This document shows positions 53,255 through 63,603 of a stretch of DNA of 64,000 nucleotides, in pieces. Position 1 is the first letter of the stretch. Every line of letters begins with the position of its first letter. The translations under genes and the position numbers were made by a program. Under the pieces are notes generated by a model. It worked only from the letters and a program-made list of their open reading frames with translations, ran no database searches and was not told the DNA's origin. The DNA lies in the NCBI GenBank assembly GCA_013298845.1, contig JAAFJN010000012.1:62001-126000 (forward strand), in the 5' to 3' direction. The stretch comes from Chitinophagales bacterium. Its GTDB lineage: Bacteria; Bacteroidota; Bacteroidia; Chitinophagales; Saprospiraceae.

Positions 53255-56200
53255 CTACCGCACCACCGTTACATCACCCGCAATATTTTTTACCGTACCG
53301 TTGCGCAGCAAAATTTGCGCGGTAAAAGCAAATACGCCGGGCGCTACGGATTTCCCTTTTTCGGTGCCATTCCAACCCTGTTCCGGGATGCCCGGCTCCA
53401 AATTCGATGCCTCAAACACCCGGCTTCCCCAACGATCAAAGACCGATAACTGCCGGATTTCCTGCACGTAATTCGGCACGGCAAAAATAGTAAACCAGCG
53501 GTTCACCGGGTCCGCGTCGTTCAGGTTAATCACGTTTGGATAGTATAGCCCTTCAGCCGCCACCCGCAGCGTTACCGTAGCCAAGGCCGTGCAGCCGTTG
53601 GGGTCCGTAACGGTGCAATTGTACTCGGTCGTGGCATCGGGCCGCACCAACCATTGATTACCCGTGTATTGTTCTTGCGTTGTATTGTTGGTCCAAACCG
53701 GCGGCGGAACGTTGGTTTCGGCGTTGAGCAACACCGTTTCGCCCGGTAGTATTTCCCGGCCATTGGTCACCGTCAACCATACCGAATCGGGCTGGAGCAG
53801 GGTCGCGGTAGCCGTATTTTGGCAATCGTTGGCATCGGAAAGCAAGAGGGTATAAGTACCGGCACCGAGATCTGTCCAACCCGAAATATTCGCCGGGGTT
53901 CCGCCATTCAGCGCAATCGTCCAGGGTGCAGCGGCCTGAATACCCACCATTTCGACGGCTCCATCCGACCAGCCAAAACACGTTGGGTGCGTTACCCGTA
54001 CGCTGTCCCATTGAGGCAAAGCGTGGAAAACAACGGGTTGTCCAATGGATACCCGGGTGCAAATGTGGTTGGCATCCACGTTTCCGGCGCTGTTTTTGGG
54101 ACCTGCTACGTGTGAAACGTAATACACCGTCTCCATTTGCATGGTATTGGCGTTAAATGCAAAAATACCGTCGCTGTTTTGGGCAATTACCTGCCCCAAC
54201 GTATCACTCGCCGAAGTGTGCAGCACAAATTCGGTGGTGTCGCCCGGCCCCGCTAAACCCGGCGCCAAAAGCATACTCACCGCAAGCGCATCCACGCAGG
54301 TGTGCACGGGTGTACCCGACATGGTACCCGCCGAAGAACCGCACATGAGAGCGCAATCGAATACGCCCGTGACTAAGTTTTCGCAACCGTTGCCCGTTTG
54401 TTCAATCAAAAAAGTGTAAGTTTCGCCGTTGTTAACGGGTTCCGACAGGTAATAAGACCCGGCAATCTGGGTACCGTTGACTTTGTACGGCGGGGTACCC
54501 GTAATGGAAAACCCAACGGCATAACTGGTATTATTGGGCAAACAAGTATGCGTGGGCACCGAATGGGCGGGCGGCACCAGATTGGTATTGACCGAAAAGA
54601 AATACACCGCGCACGCGTCGCTGGTTTCGTAATTCCCCGCCTGACAATACTGCTGCCCCTGGTAAGTTACGCAGGTTTCGGTGCAGGTTAAAGTGCCCAC
54701 TGCCCCCGCCTGAACGCTGTCTTTTACAAAAACAAGGCTAAATTGTTGGATCAAACAACTACTGGTGTCGGCGTAATTGCCTTCAGCGCAATAGGTTTTT
54801 CCGTTAAAATCAAAACAAGGATTAACACAACTAATAGTACCTAAAACCCCTAATTGCACCACTTGCGGCGGTTCGACGATGACCGTTACGGACGTTGAAC
54901 TAAAACACCCCGTGTTGATGTCCAGCACGGTCAGCGTGTACGTGGTCGTGGCTAACGGGGCAACTTCGATGGAAAAACCGCTTTGGCCAGTGTCCCATTG
55001 ATACACCAAATTAGGCCCGACACTGCTGTCCTCGGCCGATAAAATGGTGCTGGTTCCCGCGCAAATGGTCACGTCGGGACTGGTAGCAGCGATGATTTCC
55101 GGCGGTTGCGTGACATTGATGGACGCCGTTTCCGTGCAGCCATTGTTCGGGTCCGTCACCGTAACGCTGTAAAAACCCGGTCCCGGTACCGTTATAATCG
55201 TCCCGGAGGCCGGTATACTCCATTCAATCAGGTGAAAAGAATTGGCTATCACCATTAAATCAATGGGCATTCCCGCGCAGGGATTTCCCAACTGCTGAAT
55301 CATTGCGAAGGGGGGCAGCGTATTGTCTTCGATGATGACCATCAGCGTAGCGCAGTTCGATTGGTCCACGTAACTACCCGGGGCGCTGTACGGTATATTA
55401 TTCACAACACAAACCGGATTGACGCAGGTCAGCGCGCAAAATTCCGTGGACACCGTGTGCGACACTTCCACCGTAAGCGGCGGCAGGTTGGACGCGCAGG
55501 TAACGCCACAATCGCAGAATTGAAGGGTATCCGTTACGCCGCCGTGGATAAAAGTGACGAATATTTGCCCCGAAAAAAGGGTGTCTATACCCAAGAAAAA
55601 GGAGTCTACCTGCACGGTAATTTGGTTGACGTTCACGCTGTCGCTCAGGAAGTTAAAACCGGACGGCAGGTGCCAAATAATGCTGTCGCTCACGGGTGTG
55701 CCGCCGGGGCAGCAATAGTAACCGTTACCACCCACCGGATCACCGGGCGTTACGGTGCACGACGGCAATACCAATTCGTACACCGCGACATCGGTCGGGC
55801 ACAGCGATACCGGCCCGCTGATGCTGCCATCGGTGCACGCGCAGGAAGCCGGTTCGGGCGTTGCTGTCCCGATACCACCTACCACATCCACGAGAAATTG
55901 GCAAGTGTTGCCCGGTGTGTTGGCGGTATTAGCAAACACCATATAATAGGTAACATCGGGCGAAAGACCATTAAACAAATACTGGCCACTTTGCCCTTCC
56001 ATAATGGTTAATGGATTGGACAAATTGGCACCGCCGCAACCGCCGCTCATCAGGTAAAATTGCAGGCCACCGCCCAATTGGGTACAATCTCCTACGTTAA
56101 TGATCAAATGCACCGAATCCGCGCAGGGCGAAAAGCGCAAAAAACCGGCGTTATCCAGCATTTGCCCATCCAATACATCATCGGTGAGGTTACTGTTGTC

Positions 56201-59200
56201 GGTGCAGTAGTTGTCTAAATAATTCCCGCACAAAAACGGCGCGAAGTGGCAACTATCGGCGGGGGCCGTTGGGAAATTGGAGGTGGTACACAGCGGCAAA
56301 CAGCCCGGCAACGGCACCAGAGTCAATTGAATAAGACTGTCGCAACCCTGATAACTGCTGAGTACAATACTATACGTCGTATTGAGTTCAGTGTAGGTTT
56401 CTCCGTTAAAAGTGTAACTGTCGCCGGGGCAAATAGCGTAGGTAAGAACCGTCAAAAGTGGGGGTAATTGCTGAAAACTGTACCGATTTTCGACGCAATT
56501 CACCGCGTCTAACACCGAACAAGTGGCCGTGTTTCCCGTAATCGCAGGCACGCCACCGGGGCATTGTGGCGGCCAATCTTCATAGCATAACGTTTGTATT
56601 GCGTGGTTAATAATCGTTGGTGGATTCACCGTTACCGTCGTAGTCGCCGAACTGGTACAACCATTGACAACGTTGGTGATGGTTAATTGGTAAGTCGTGT
56701 TTGTGGTGGGACTAACAACGCCGCCCGCACCCGGTGGGGTGTTCCAGGAATAGATAAACTGACCACCCGAACTGCTGCCTGCCGTGCTGATGACCGTCGA
56801 GCCACCCGCGCAAATAGCCGTGGAGGGGCTTAACACCACCACGGGGGGTACAAAATCGGCCGTTACTACCACCGAAGCCGTACCCGTACAACCATTTGAA
56901 TTCCGAATAGCCGTACAAACATATACTCCCGGTTGAAATACCGTAATACTGGTAGCATTGGTGGGCGAAATAATGCCCGGCCCACTCCAGTTGAGCACCG
57001 TTCCGCCCGAAACATTGGCGACAAGGGTGGCCGTTGGGTTAACGCAGGTAAGCGGCGGCGGCGGTGTGATGGAAACAAACGGGGGTATTAGGTTTTGGCT
57101 AATGTTAATAATCCAGCGAAAACAATTATCACCTTCTACGTACACGCCCGGCGAAGTGTACGATTGCCCCATGAACGTGCAAACGGGGTTATTACAGGTG
57201 AGTTGGCAACTGTACTGTTGTTGAATAAACTGAATGGTAATCATTTTGGGTCCCGGCCCCGGCGGGATACAGCCCGGAACACAATAACAGAACGACAACG
57301 AATCCAACGGTTCGGACGGGTTGGCCAGTTCATAACTCACCCAAACGGAATCCACGATGGTAATGCTGCCGTTGTTGCCCAGGTTGGGATTTACTACCGC
57401 CGTAACGGTATTAACATTAACGCTGTCGCTGATAAAGGATAAATAGGGCGGCAAGTGCCACACGAGGTCCAGGTCGTTGCGCGAATCGCCGCCGTTGGGG
57501 CAACAATAGTACCCGTTTCCGCCCGATCCGCCCCCGGCGTTGGGATCAAAAACGATCTCACACGAACCCGGCGCAATACTAAAACTCACCACATCGCCGG
57601 GGCACATTTCCGAAGGCCCCGAAATCGTCGCCGGGGTGCAGTTGCAACTAAACGCCCCGCCCGCCGGGTCTCCCGTCCCGATACCACTCACCACCTCAAT
57701 CGTAAAGCCGCAGATATCGGCGTTTAAACCCGAAATTTGGAGGTAATACACGTCGTAAGGAGTTAAGCCGCCCGCGTTAAAAAGGGCCGTATTATTGCTA
57801 ATGATCGCCATTGCCGTTACGGTGCTGAGCGACGAATCGAGCAGACTAAACGCCAAACCCTGGTTGTTGATGCAATCATTTAACGCAAAACGCAGCGCAA
57901 TAGACGCTTCACAAGGCGTTATCCGCAAAAAAACCATGTTGGACGGGCCTTGTCCGGTCGAATTGCTCGAACAATATCCGTCCAAAAAACTACCGCACAA
58001 CAACGGTGCCGTGGCGATACTTGTCCCCGGCGGCGCGGGCGTATTGTATGGCTGTTCACAATCATTCAGGCAGGCAAAATCTTCCACCAATGTCACCGTC
58101 ACGGCACTGTCGCAGGTGCAGTAATACGTGTAAGTGCCCGGCTCGGTAAAGGTCGTATCACAAATGGCAAACGCCTGCCCCTCGCACAAGGACTGCTCGC
58201 CCAAATTGGTAATGGGGGCCGGAATAAGTTCGTAGGGCTGTACCGTTTGTTCACAGGTGGTTGTGTTGATGCTGACCTGGCAAAAAGCCGTGTTGCCGCC
58301 CGTGTAATTCGTAGCGCAGGCGGGTGGAAAATCGGTGCCGCATTGGGCAATGACCGGCAAATACGTCACCGTTCCGCTCGAAATGGTAATGGGCAATTCC
58401 AATTCCTCCGCCGGACAACAGAGTTGCCCGCAACTGGGGCATAAATCGGGCGGACAATCGCACTCCATCGGTTTCACTTTGATGGTGTAGTTGCCGGGTG
58501 GTACATTGTTAAAATGCACGCGCACCGGGTTGGCGTATGGGTCACCAATAAACACCGTTCCGGGTGGAAACGTCCATTTTAGGCCGTCGCAACTGTCTAT
58601 TTGGGATTCGTAACACGTCAGTTGAGGCGTTGTAAACGTATCACACGCGGGCCAGTCGGCGGTAAATTCAAATTCTCCCGCCGTGCAAAAATTATTCCCC
58701 GGCGGTACCGAAGTGATTTCACCCGTGGCCGTTGGCATGGGCGGTGGCGGCTCGGCAGTATCAATCCCGCTGATAACGTCCATGATATAATCGCAAATAT
58801 CGTTGTCGTAGCCGTCCACTTGCAGGTAATATTCCTGGCCGGGCACCACCGTGGCGTTCAGCGAAAGCGGTGCAAATGCCCCGTTGTTAACGCCCGGATT
58901 GCAGGCAACGGCCGCGCCCGAATTACACGCCGTGTACAAGGCCACTTGTAACCCGTCGCCGTTAAACGTGGATAATGTATAAAAATCAATGCTTAAATTG
59001 GGCGAACACGGCACAATTCGGAACCAATTGCTGCTGTGCGACACAAAATTGGGGCCGCAATTGGGGCTAAAAAAGCCAATCGGGCCGTTGTTGTTAAACG
59101 TTTGATTTTCCAAACTGTACCCGCAAAACAGCGGTGCGCCAAAACACTGGTAGCCCGGCGTACACGTTTGTGACCACGTGGTTGCGTAGCCAAGCAGCAA

Positions 59201-59227
59201 GAATAAAGAGGTGTAAAATACTTTCAT
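53255..59227 (-). CDS. Giant secreted Cys-rich repeat protein with T9SS type B (gliding-associated) C-terminus
   Basis: 1990 residues. Signal peptide (VFYTSLFLLLGYATTWSQ). At least three similar modules follow, starting near 20, 390 and 1020, each with PLLCG(S/N)(F/Y)LDNYC-like text, a phrase like LRITPCEAS, and a second half ending GNGYYCCPGG and WHLPS.FSFLSDSVNVN. Between them are Ig/PKD-like beta domains (TNTTYQLTITNVVNGCTSS, TTTYTLTVLDINTGCFSS). Near the end PTCFGWSDGAVEM and DANDCQNTATATL are SprB-type repeats. The C-terminus (YYPNVINLND, QLSVFDRWGSRVFEA, GWNGTEKGKSVAPGVFAF) is the type B sorting domain. Probably a surface adhesin. It starts 5 bases after the upstream gene. Confidence 0.9.
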   Translation of the reverse strand: MKVFYTSLFLLLGYATTWSQTCTPGYQCFGAPLFCGYSLENQTFNNNGPIGFFSPNCGPNFVSHSSNWFRIVPCSPNLSIDFYTLSTFNGDGLQVALYTACNSGAAVACNPGVNNGAFAPLSLNATVVPGQEYYLQVDGYDNDICDYIMDVISGIDTAEPPPPMPTATGEITSVPPGNNFCTAGEFEFTADWPACDTFTTPQLTCYESQIDSCDGLKWTFPPGTVFIGDPYANPVRVHFNNVPPGNYTIKVKPMECDCPPDLCPSCGQLCCPAEELELPITISSGTVTYLPVIAQCGTDFPPACATNYTGGNTAFCQVSINTTTCEQTVQPYELIPAPITNLGEQSLCEGQAFAICDTTFTEPGTYTYYCTCDSAVTVTLVEDFACLNDCEQPYNTPAPPGTSIATAPLLCGSFLDGYCSSNSTGQGPSNMVFLRITPCEASIALRFALNDCINNQGLAFSLLDSSLSTVTAMAIISNNTALFNAGGLTPYDVYYLQISGLNADICGFTIEVVSGIGTGDPAGGAFSCNCTPATISGPSEMCPGDVVSFSIAPGSCEIVFDPNAGGGSGGNGYYCCPNGGDSRNDLDLVWHLPPYLSFISDSVNVNTVTAVVNPNLGNNGSITIVDSVWVSYELANPSEPLDSLSFCYCVPGCIPPGPGPKMITIQFIQQQYSCQLTCNNPVCTFMGQSYTSPGVYVEGDNCFRWIINISQNLIPPFVSITPPPPLTCVNPTATLVANVSGGTVLNWSGPGIISPTNATSITVFQPGVYVCTAIRNSNGCTGTASVVVTADFVPPVVVLSPSTAICAGGSTVISTAGSSSGGQFIYSWNTPPGAGGVVSPTTNTTYQLTITNVVNGCTSSATTTVTVNPPTIINHAIQTLCYEDWPPQCPGGVPAITGNTATCSVLDAVNCVENRYSFQQLPPLLTVLTYAICPGDSYTFNGETYTELNTTYSIVLSSYQGCDSLIQLTLVPLPGCLPLCTTSNFPTAPADSCHFAPFLCGNYLDNYCTDNSNLTDDVLDGQMLDNAGFLRFSPCADSVHLIINVGDCTQLGGGLQFYLMSGGCGGANLSNPLTIMEGQSGQYLFNGLSPDVTYYMVFANTANTPGNTCQFLVDVVGGIGTATPEPASCACTDGSISGPVSLCPTDVAVYELVLPSCTVTPGDPVGGNGYYCCPGGTPVSDSIIWHLPSGFNFLSDSVNVNQITVQVDSFFLGIDTLFSGQIFVTFIHGGVTDTLQFCDCGVTCASNLPPLTVEVSHTVSTEFCALTCVNPVCVVNNIPYSAPGSYVDQSNCATLMVIIEDNTLPPFAMIQQLGNPCAGMPIDLMVIANSFHLIEWSIPASGTIITVPGPGFYSVTVTDPNNGCTETASINVTQPPEIIAATSPDVTICAGTSTILSAEDSSVGPNLVYQWDTGQSGFSIEVAPLATTTYTLTVLDINTGCFSSTSVTVIVEPPQVVQLGVLGTISCVNPCFDFNGKTYCAEGNYADTSSCLIQQFSLVFVKDSVQAGAVGTLTCTETCVTYQGQQYCQAGNYETSDACAVYFFSVNTNLVPPAHSVPTHTCLPNNTSYAVGFSITGTPPYKVNGTQIAGSYYLSEPVNNGETYTFLIEQTGNGCENLVTGVFDCALMCGSSAGTMSGTPVHTCVDALAVSMLLAPGLAGPGDTTEFVLHTSASDTLGQVIAQNSDGIFAFNANTMQMETVYYVSHVAGPKNSAGNVDANHICTRVSIGQPVVFHALPQWDSVRVTHPTCFGWSDGAVEMVGIQAAAPWTIALNGGTPANISGWTDLGAGTYTLLLSDANDCQNTATATLLQPDSVWLTVTNGREILPGETVLLNAETNVPPPVWTNNTTQEQYTGNQWLVRPDATTEYNCTVTDPNGCTALATVTLRVAAEGLYYPNVINLNDADPVNRWFTIFAVPNYVQEIRQLSVFDRWGSRVFEASNLEPGIPEQGWNGTEKGKSVAPGVFAFTAQILLRNGTVKNIAGDVTVVR

Positions 59228-59232
59228 GAGCT

Positions 59233-62043
59233 TTATTTTTTAGTTTTTATCAAAATACCCGAAGCCAAACACCGCTGTTGTGCAAAAACGTGCACCAACA
59301 GCATTTGCTCCGGTAAAGTGTTTGTCAATAGATTTAAAAAAGATTCGGTCGTGGTTTCTTCCCGCAGTAAACGGCCAAAAACGTCGGTGATGCGGACCGT
59401 ATAACCGTTGGGGTCAGGCACGGCGGGCCATTGCAGCCGGGTATATTCAAAGCAGGGGTTGGGCGATGCTGTTACCCGCGCCAATGGTGGTTGGGGCGCA
59501 TCCTTCACCCCCGATGGCAACAAGGCTGCCAACGGGTCGCCAATGGTGTGCCGGGTGGTATTGGTCAAAATTGGGGCGTTAAAATCAAAATAAATGCCCG
59601 CCCGGTTGGTGATCTGGGTGCCGTCGGGCAGGTCTTTGCGGGTTTCGACGCGGAATTGGACAAATCCCTGCGAAGCAACCCCATTGGCGGCCGAATCCGG
59701 TAAAACGATGGGGTCAAATAGGAAACGCAACACTCCCGCTCCAATAATTTCCCACCGATAAGGGTGACTGGCCGCGCCGGGTTTAAACGTGCTGATGTCC
59801 AAAAATGCGCTCAACGTATCCCTTATTTCTACCCGAAAAGCCGTATCCGTGCCCGTATTTTGGAACCGAACCAGATACTCAATGGCCGTCCCCGCCCGTA
59901 TAATTTGTTGTTCCCCAACGCCGTAGGGCAACGCCGATTTGTCGTTGGGATCATACGAACCAATATTGGCCCGACAATCCACATCAACCGCCGGATCACC
60001 GTCGTTGGTGGGAAACTGGTAAGCATAACCGGTCGAAAAAGGCACCGCGCCGCAACCTTCAATCACCAGCATCGGGGTGCTGTTACCGGGGTGCCCCGGC
60101 GTTTGGGGGACGATCAGTGTAACGGTCGCGCCGTTGGGATACACCACTTCCGTTATTTGTTCGCCCGCCGCCAGCAAAACGGGTGCTTTTTTAAAAATAA
60201 TTTGATCTTCCGTAATGACGTACTCCACGGGGTTCTGCATACCGCCCGCGCCCGTATTGGTGAGCGTAAGCACCACCGAATCGCCCACGCAGTAACCTTC
60301 CACTTCCAAATGAGCGCCATCCCAGCCGGGGTTGATGGTGCCGCACAACGAATCGGGGCCAATCCGCGCCGATGTGCAGTGCATTTGCCCCAAAACCGTG
60401 TTATCGCAATTGAGCAACGCGCTAAAACTCAGTTGCCCGGAAGCCAGCGGCGGCACGTCGCCCAAGTCGAAATACAAGGTGTCGTTCGATTGCGTATAAG
60501 GCAAACTGCTGCCATTGACCGTCAAATAAGGATCGGGAACAACCGCAATCCGGGCGTTGACCGCCGCCGCCGTGCCGTAATTATTGTACCGCACCGCGTA
60601 TGTATTATCAAAACAGCGGCGCAAAAACGGCGTACTGATATTGACCTCCATGACCGGGCATTGGTACCCCGATTGCACCGAAAAATCCAGCGCGAGGCTG
60701 TCCGTGGCCGGGGTAATCTGCACTTCCACCGAATCGGCGCAGGGTTGCCACACGTTGGCCAGCGGCAGCACCGATACGTACCACGCGCCGGTGTCCACGT
60801 CGAGGTGGTAGTGTCCGTTGGCATCGGTGGTGGTGTAGTAGATGCCGGGTGTGCCCGCCGCCGCGACCAGCCAATGGGCCAATGGCATTTCACCTGCGTC
60901 GGCCTGGCAATTTTCTTCGGTGTCGTGGGTAATTTGCCCAAAAACAGAGCGTTGCCAAATATTGCCTTGCGCATCGGTGCGAACGAGCCAGGCCCGCAGG
61001 GTACCATCGCCGAAGGAGGCCGTTTGTCCCGCTAAGGCAAAACCGCCGTCGGGCAGAGGGGCCAAATCCCAGAAAATATCACCTTTTAAACCGCCGTAAG
61101 TTTTGAACAACAGCAATTGGCCATTGGCATCCAGCAAAGCCAAAAACGCGTCGCGGCTGCCGTTGAACGAAGTGCGGGTTTCGCCCGCCAACGCCACGTA
61201 ACCATTGGGCAAAATGGCCACGGCGTGGGGGATTTGAAAACCCGCCAGCGGAATGGTTTTGCTCCACAACGAATCGCCGTTGGGGCCAATTTTTGCCAGC
61301 CAAATATCATCGTCGCTGTTGCTTGTTACCCCCGTCACCCATACGATATCGGAGGTGTTTTGGGCCAATGCCGTTACGCGTTGTGCGCCGGGCCATTCAA
61401 AAATATATTGGGCTGCCAATGCGCCATTGGGCGCGATTTTTTGCAAAAAAAAGTCAATATCCGGGTTGGTAGCGCTGCGGACCAACGTACCGCCGACCCA
61501 CGCGGAATCGCCGGGAAGGGGCAAAACAGCCTCCGCCGTTGCGCTGATGCCGATACTGTCGGTGCGCGACCACAAGAGGGACCCGTCGGGGTGAACCCCG
61601 GCCGTCCATACCCGCGTTGCCGTGCCCGCCGGTGCGCTGCCGCACAGGAGGGCCGTGGTCGTGCCATTGGTACCATCGTACAAAGTTGCCAACCCGATGC
61701 CCGTTGCCGATTGTAACAAAGTGCCGTCGGGGCCGGTGCGCCAACCCACCACCTGCCCTTGAGCATCGTTGCCCCACAACCACCACCCTGCGCCGTTGGG
61801 CAACAGTACCTGCCCGCTTTCTACCTGGTCATTTTGGCCGTAGGTTTGTTCGGCCAGTACGGTGCCATTTATATCGGCGTGGAGCCACCACGCGTCGGTG
61901 GCGGTGCTACCCAACAGGGCGCAGGAACCATCGGGGAGGAGCGATAACCCGAAGGCTCGTTGGCCGTTGTAATAACGCTGCCAGCCCTGCCCGAACAGCG
62001 CGGCCGTAATAAAGAGGAGTAGCAGTGTGAGTGGTGTACGCAT
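59233..62043 (-). CDS. Secreted beta-propeller protein with DUF7619 and T9SS-like C-terminus
   Basis: 936 residues. Signal peptide (TPLTLLLLFITAALFGQ). Residues 20-370 hold repeated propeller-like blades (SLLPDGSCALLGSTA, AILPNGYVALAGETRT, PLPDGGFALAGQTASFGDG). Then a carboxypeptidase-regulatory-like segment (TPGIYYTTTDANGHYHLDVD), Ig-like parts, and a DUF7619 domain (IGSYDPNDKSALPYGVG, LVRFQNTGTDTAFRVEIRDT, AGIYFDFNAPILTNTT). The end (ASPNPCFEYTRLQW, VRITDVFGRLLREE) looks like a type A sorting domain. First gene of an operon with the giant protein, so the two may be assembled together on the surface. Confidence 0.88.
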   Translation of the reverse strand: MRTPLTLLLLFITAALFGQGWQRYYNGQRAFGLSLLPDGSCALLGSTATDAWWLHADINGTVLAEQTYGQNDQVESGQVLLPNGAGWWLWGNDAQGQVVGWRTGPDGTLLQSATGIGLATLYDGTNGTTTALLCGSAPAGTATRVWTAGVHPDGSLLWSRTDSIGISATAEAVLPLPGDSAWVGGTLVRSATNPDIDFFLQKIAPNGALAAQYIFEWPGAQRVTALAQNTSDIVWVTGVTSNSDDDIWLAKIGPNGDSLWSKTIPLAGFQIPHAVAILPNGYVALAGETRTSFNGSRDAFLALLDANGQLLLFKTYGGLKGDIFWDLAPLPDGGFALAGQTASFGDGTLRAWLVRTDAQGNIWQRSVFGQITHDTEENCQADAGEMPLAHWLVAAAGTPGIYYTTTDANGHYHLDVDTGAWYVSVLPLANVWQPCADSVEVQITPATDSLALDFSVQSGYQCPVMEVNISTPFLRRCFDNTYAVRYNNYGTAAAVNARIAVVPDPYLTVNGSSLPYTQSNDTLYFDLGDVPPLASGQLSFSALLNCDNTVLGQMHCTSARIGPDSLCGTINPGWDGAHLEVEGYCVGDSVVLTLTNTGAGGMQNPVEYVITEDQIIFKKAPVLLAAGEQITEVVYPNGATVTLIVPQTPGHPGNSTPMLVIEGCGAVPFSTGYAYQFPTNDGDPAVDVDCRANIGSYDPNDKSALPYGVGEQQIIRAGTAIEYLVRFQNTGTDTAFRVEIRDTLSAFLDISTFKPGAASHPYRWEIIGAGVLRFLFDPIVLPDSAANGVASQGFVQFRVETRKDLPDGTQITNRAGIYFDFNAPILTNTTRHTIGDPLAALLPSGVKDAPQPPLARVTASPNPCFEYTRLQWPAVPDPNGYTVRITDVFGRLLREETTTESFLNLLTNTLPEQMLLVHVFAQQRCLASGILIKTKK

Positions 62044-62181
62044 TTTTTTGTCAGATGTGCATCGAAAGAATACACTCTTGATTCAAATGTACACGTAACT
62101 GCTGCTCTTCAAAAACTACAAATTAGGGTAATTCTCGAATTTTTTTACGAAATTTGCCTTTTATAAAAGGTCATTTTAATC

Positions 62182-63576
62182 ATGAAGGCATTACAATTGC
62201 TGCAAACATTTTCAAAAAAAGACTGGCATTGGTTCGAAAAATTTTTAAAAAGTCCGGCTTTTAACCAAAATAACCACCTGATTGCGTGGTTTTTGTCCAT
62301 TAAAAAGCAAAAAAATAAAATAACCGCAAACTCGGATTTTTTTTTCGATAAATCGTTGCCCGATGCGGCTTTGGAACGGTCAAAAGAACACCATCAGGCC
62401 AATTATTTTTTAAAAACAACCGAACAATACCTCGCGTGGGACGAATGGCAAAGCGACGAGACGGCCCAATTACTTTTTTTGTTGTCGGCTTGTCGCAAAC
62501 GCGGGGCCGACCGCCACTTTAAAACCGTGCACCAGCGCTTAGAGCAGCAGTTGGAGCAGCAGCCGCTGCGCAACCCGCAATACCTGCGCTGGCGGTACAG
62601 TTCCCTGCACGAAGAATACCAGCGGGGCATGGAGGCCGGTCGCACCGATGCGGCGCAATTGCAGGCCCTGTCCGATTGGCAGGATGCGGCGTTTGCGGCG
62701 GAAAAATTGCGCAACGGCTGCATGTTGTTGAGCCGTCGAAAAGTGTTGAAAACGGAATTTGACACGGGGTTACTGGTATCGGTACTGGCGTTTGTGGAGG
62801 CACGCCCGGCGATGCTGGAACACCCGGCCATTGCGGCCTATTACCACGGGTATCTGGCGTTGAGTCGCCCGGAAGAAGAGGGGCATTTTTTTGCGCTCAA
62901 GGCGTTGTTGGGCCGGGTGGAGCGGCATTTTCCGGTGCACGAGTTGCGGGATATTTATTTGTTGTGCGTCAATTTTTGCATCAATCGCATCAATTTGCGG
63001 CAAAACAATTACCTGCGCGAATTGCTGAACCTGTACCAGGCGGGTTTGGAAGCGGGTGTATTTTTGGAAAATGGCCAAATTTCGCGGTTTACGTACACCA
63101 ATATTGCCCTGCTCGCCCTGCGCATGAAGGAATTTGACTGGGTGCTGCGGTTCATCGAACACCACCGTCCCCTGCTCCCGGAGGCGCAACGGGAGGCGAC
63201 GTACGGGTTTAATTTGGCCCGTTATTACTGCGAAACGGGCGATTATAACCGGGCCATGCCGCTGCTGCAAACGATTGATTTCGACGATGTACTGCACCAG
63301 TTAATGGCCAAAACCATGCTCCTCAGGATGTATTACGAAACCGGAGAACTGAGCGCATTAAGCAGCCTTTTGAGCAGTTTTTCGACTTTTTTACGCCGAA
63401 AAGGGCAGGTGGCCGAACAACAAAAAACGGCTTACCTGAACACCATTCGGTTTGTACGTAAACTAACTGCGCTGCGACCCGGCGACCGGCGTTTGCGCAC
63501 GGCCCTGCGCAACGAAATCCGGGAGACGCCGTTGGTGGCCGAAAAGGATTGGTTATTGGGGGTAATGGAACCTTAG
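62182..63576 (+). CDS. Helical hypothetical protein of Bacteroidota
   Basis: 464 residues, nearly all alpha-helical, with paired helices resembling TPR-type solenoids (for example NIALLALRMKEFDWVLRFIE, FNLARYYCETGDYNRAMPLL). It starts LQLLQTFSKKDWHWFEKFLKSPAFN, which I associate with large paralogous families in Saprospiria, without known function. No signal peptide, so probably cytosolic. It stands alone. Confidence 0.75.
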   Translation: MKALQLLQTFSKKDWHWFEKFLKSPAFNQNNHLIAWFLSIKKQKNKITANSDFFFDKSLPDAALERSKEHHQANYFLKTTEQYLAWDEWQSDETAQLLFLLSACRKRGADRHFKTVHQRLEQQLEQQPLRNPQYLRWRYSSLHEEYQRGMEAGRTDAAQLQALSDWQDAAFAAEKLRNGCMLLSRRKVLKTEFDTGLLVSVLAFVEARPAMLEHPAIAAYYHGYLALSRPEEEGHFFALKALLGRVERHFPVHELRDIYLLCVNFCINRINLRQNNYLRELLNLYQAGLEAGVFLENGQISRFTYTNIALLALRMKEFDWVLRFIEHHRPLLPEAQREATYGFNLARYYCETGDYNRAMPLLQTIDFDDVLHQLMAKTMLLRMYYETGELSALSSLLSSFSTFLRRKGQVAEQQKTAYLNTIRFVRKLTALRPGDRRLRTALRNEIRETPLVAEKDWLLGVMEP

Positions 63577-63603
63577 TACCGGTTTAAAAACCCGACAAAA
63601 GCA

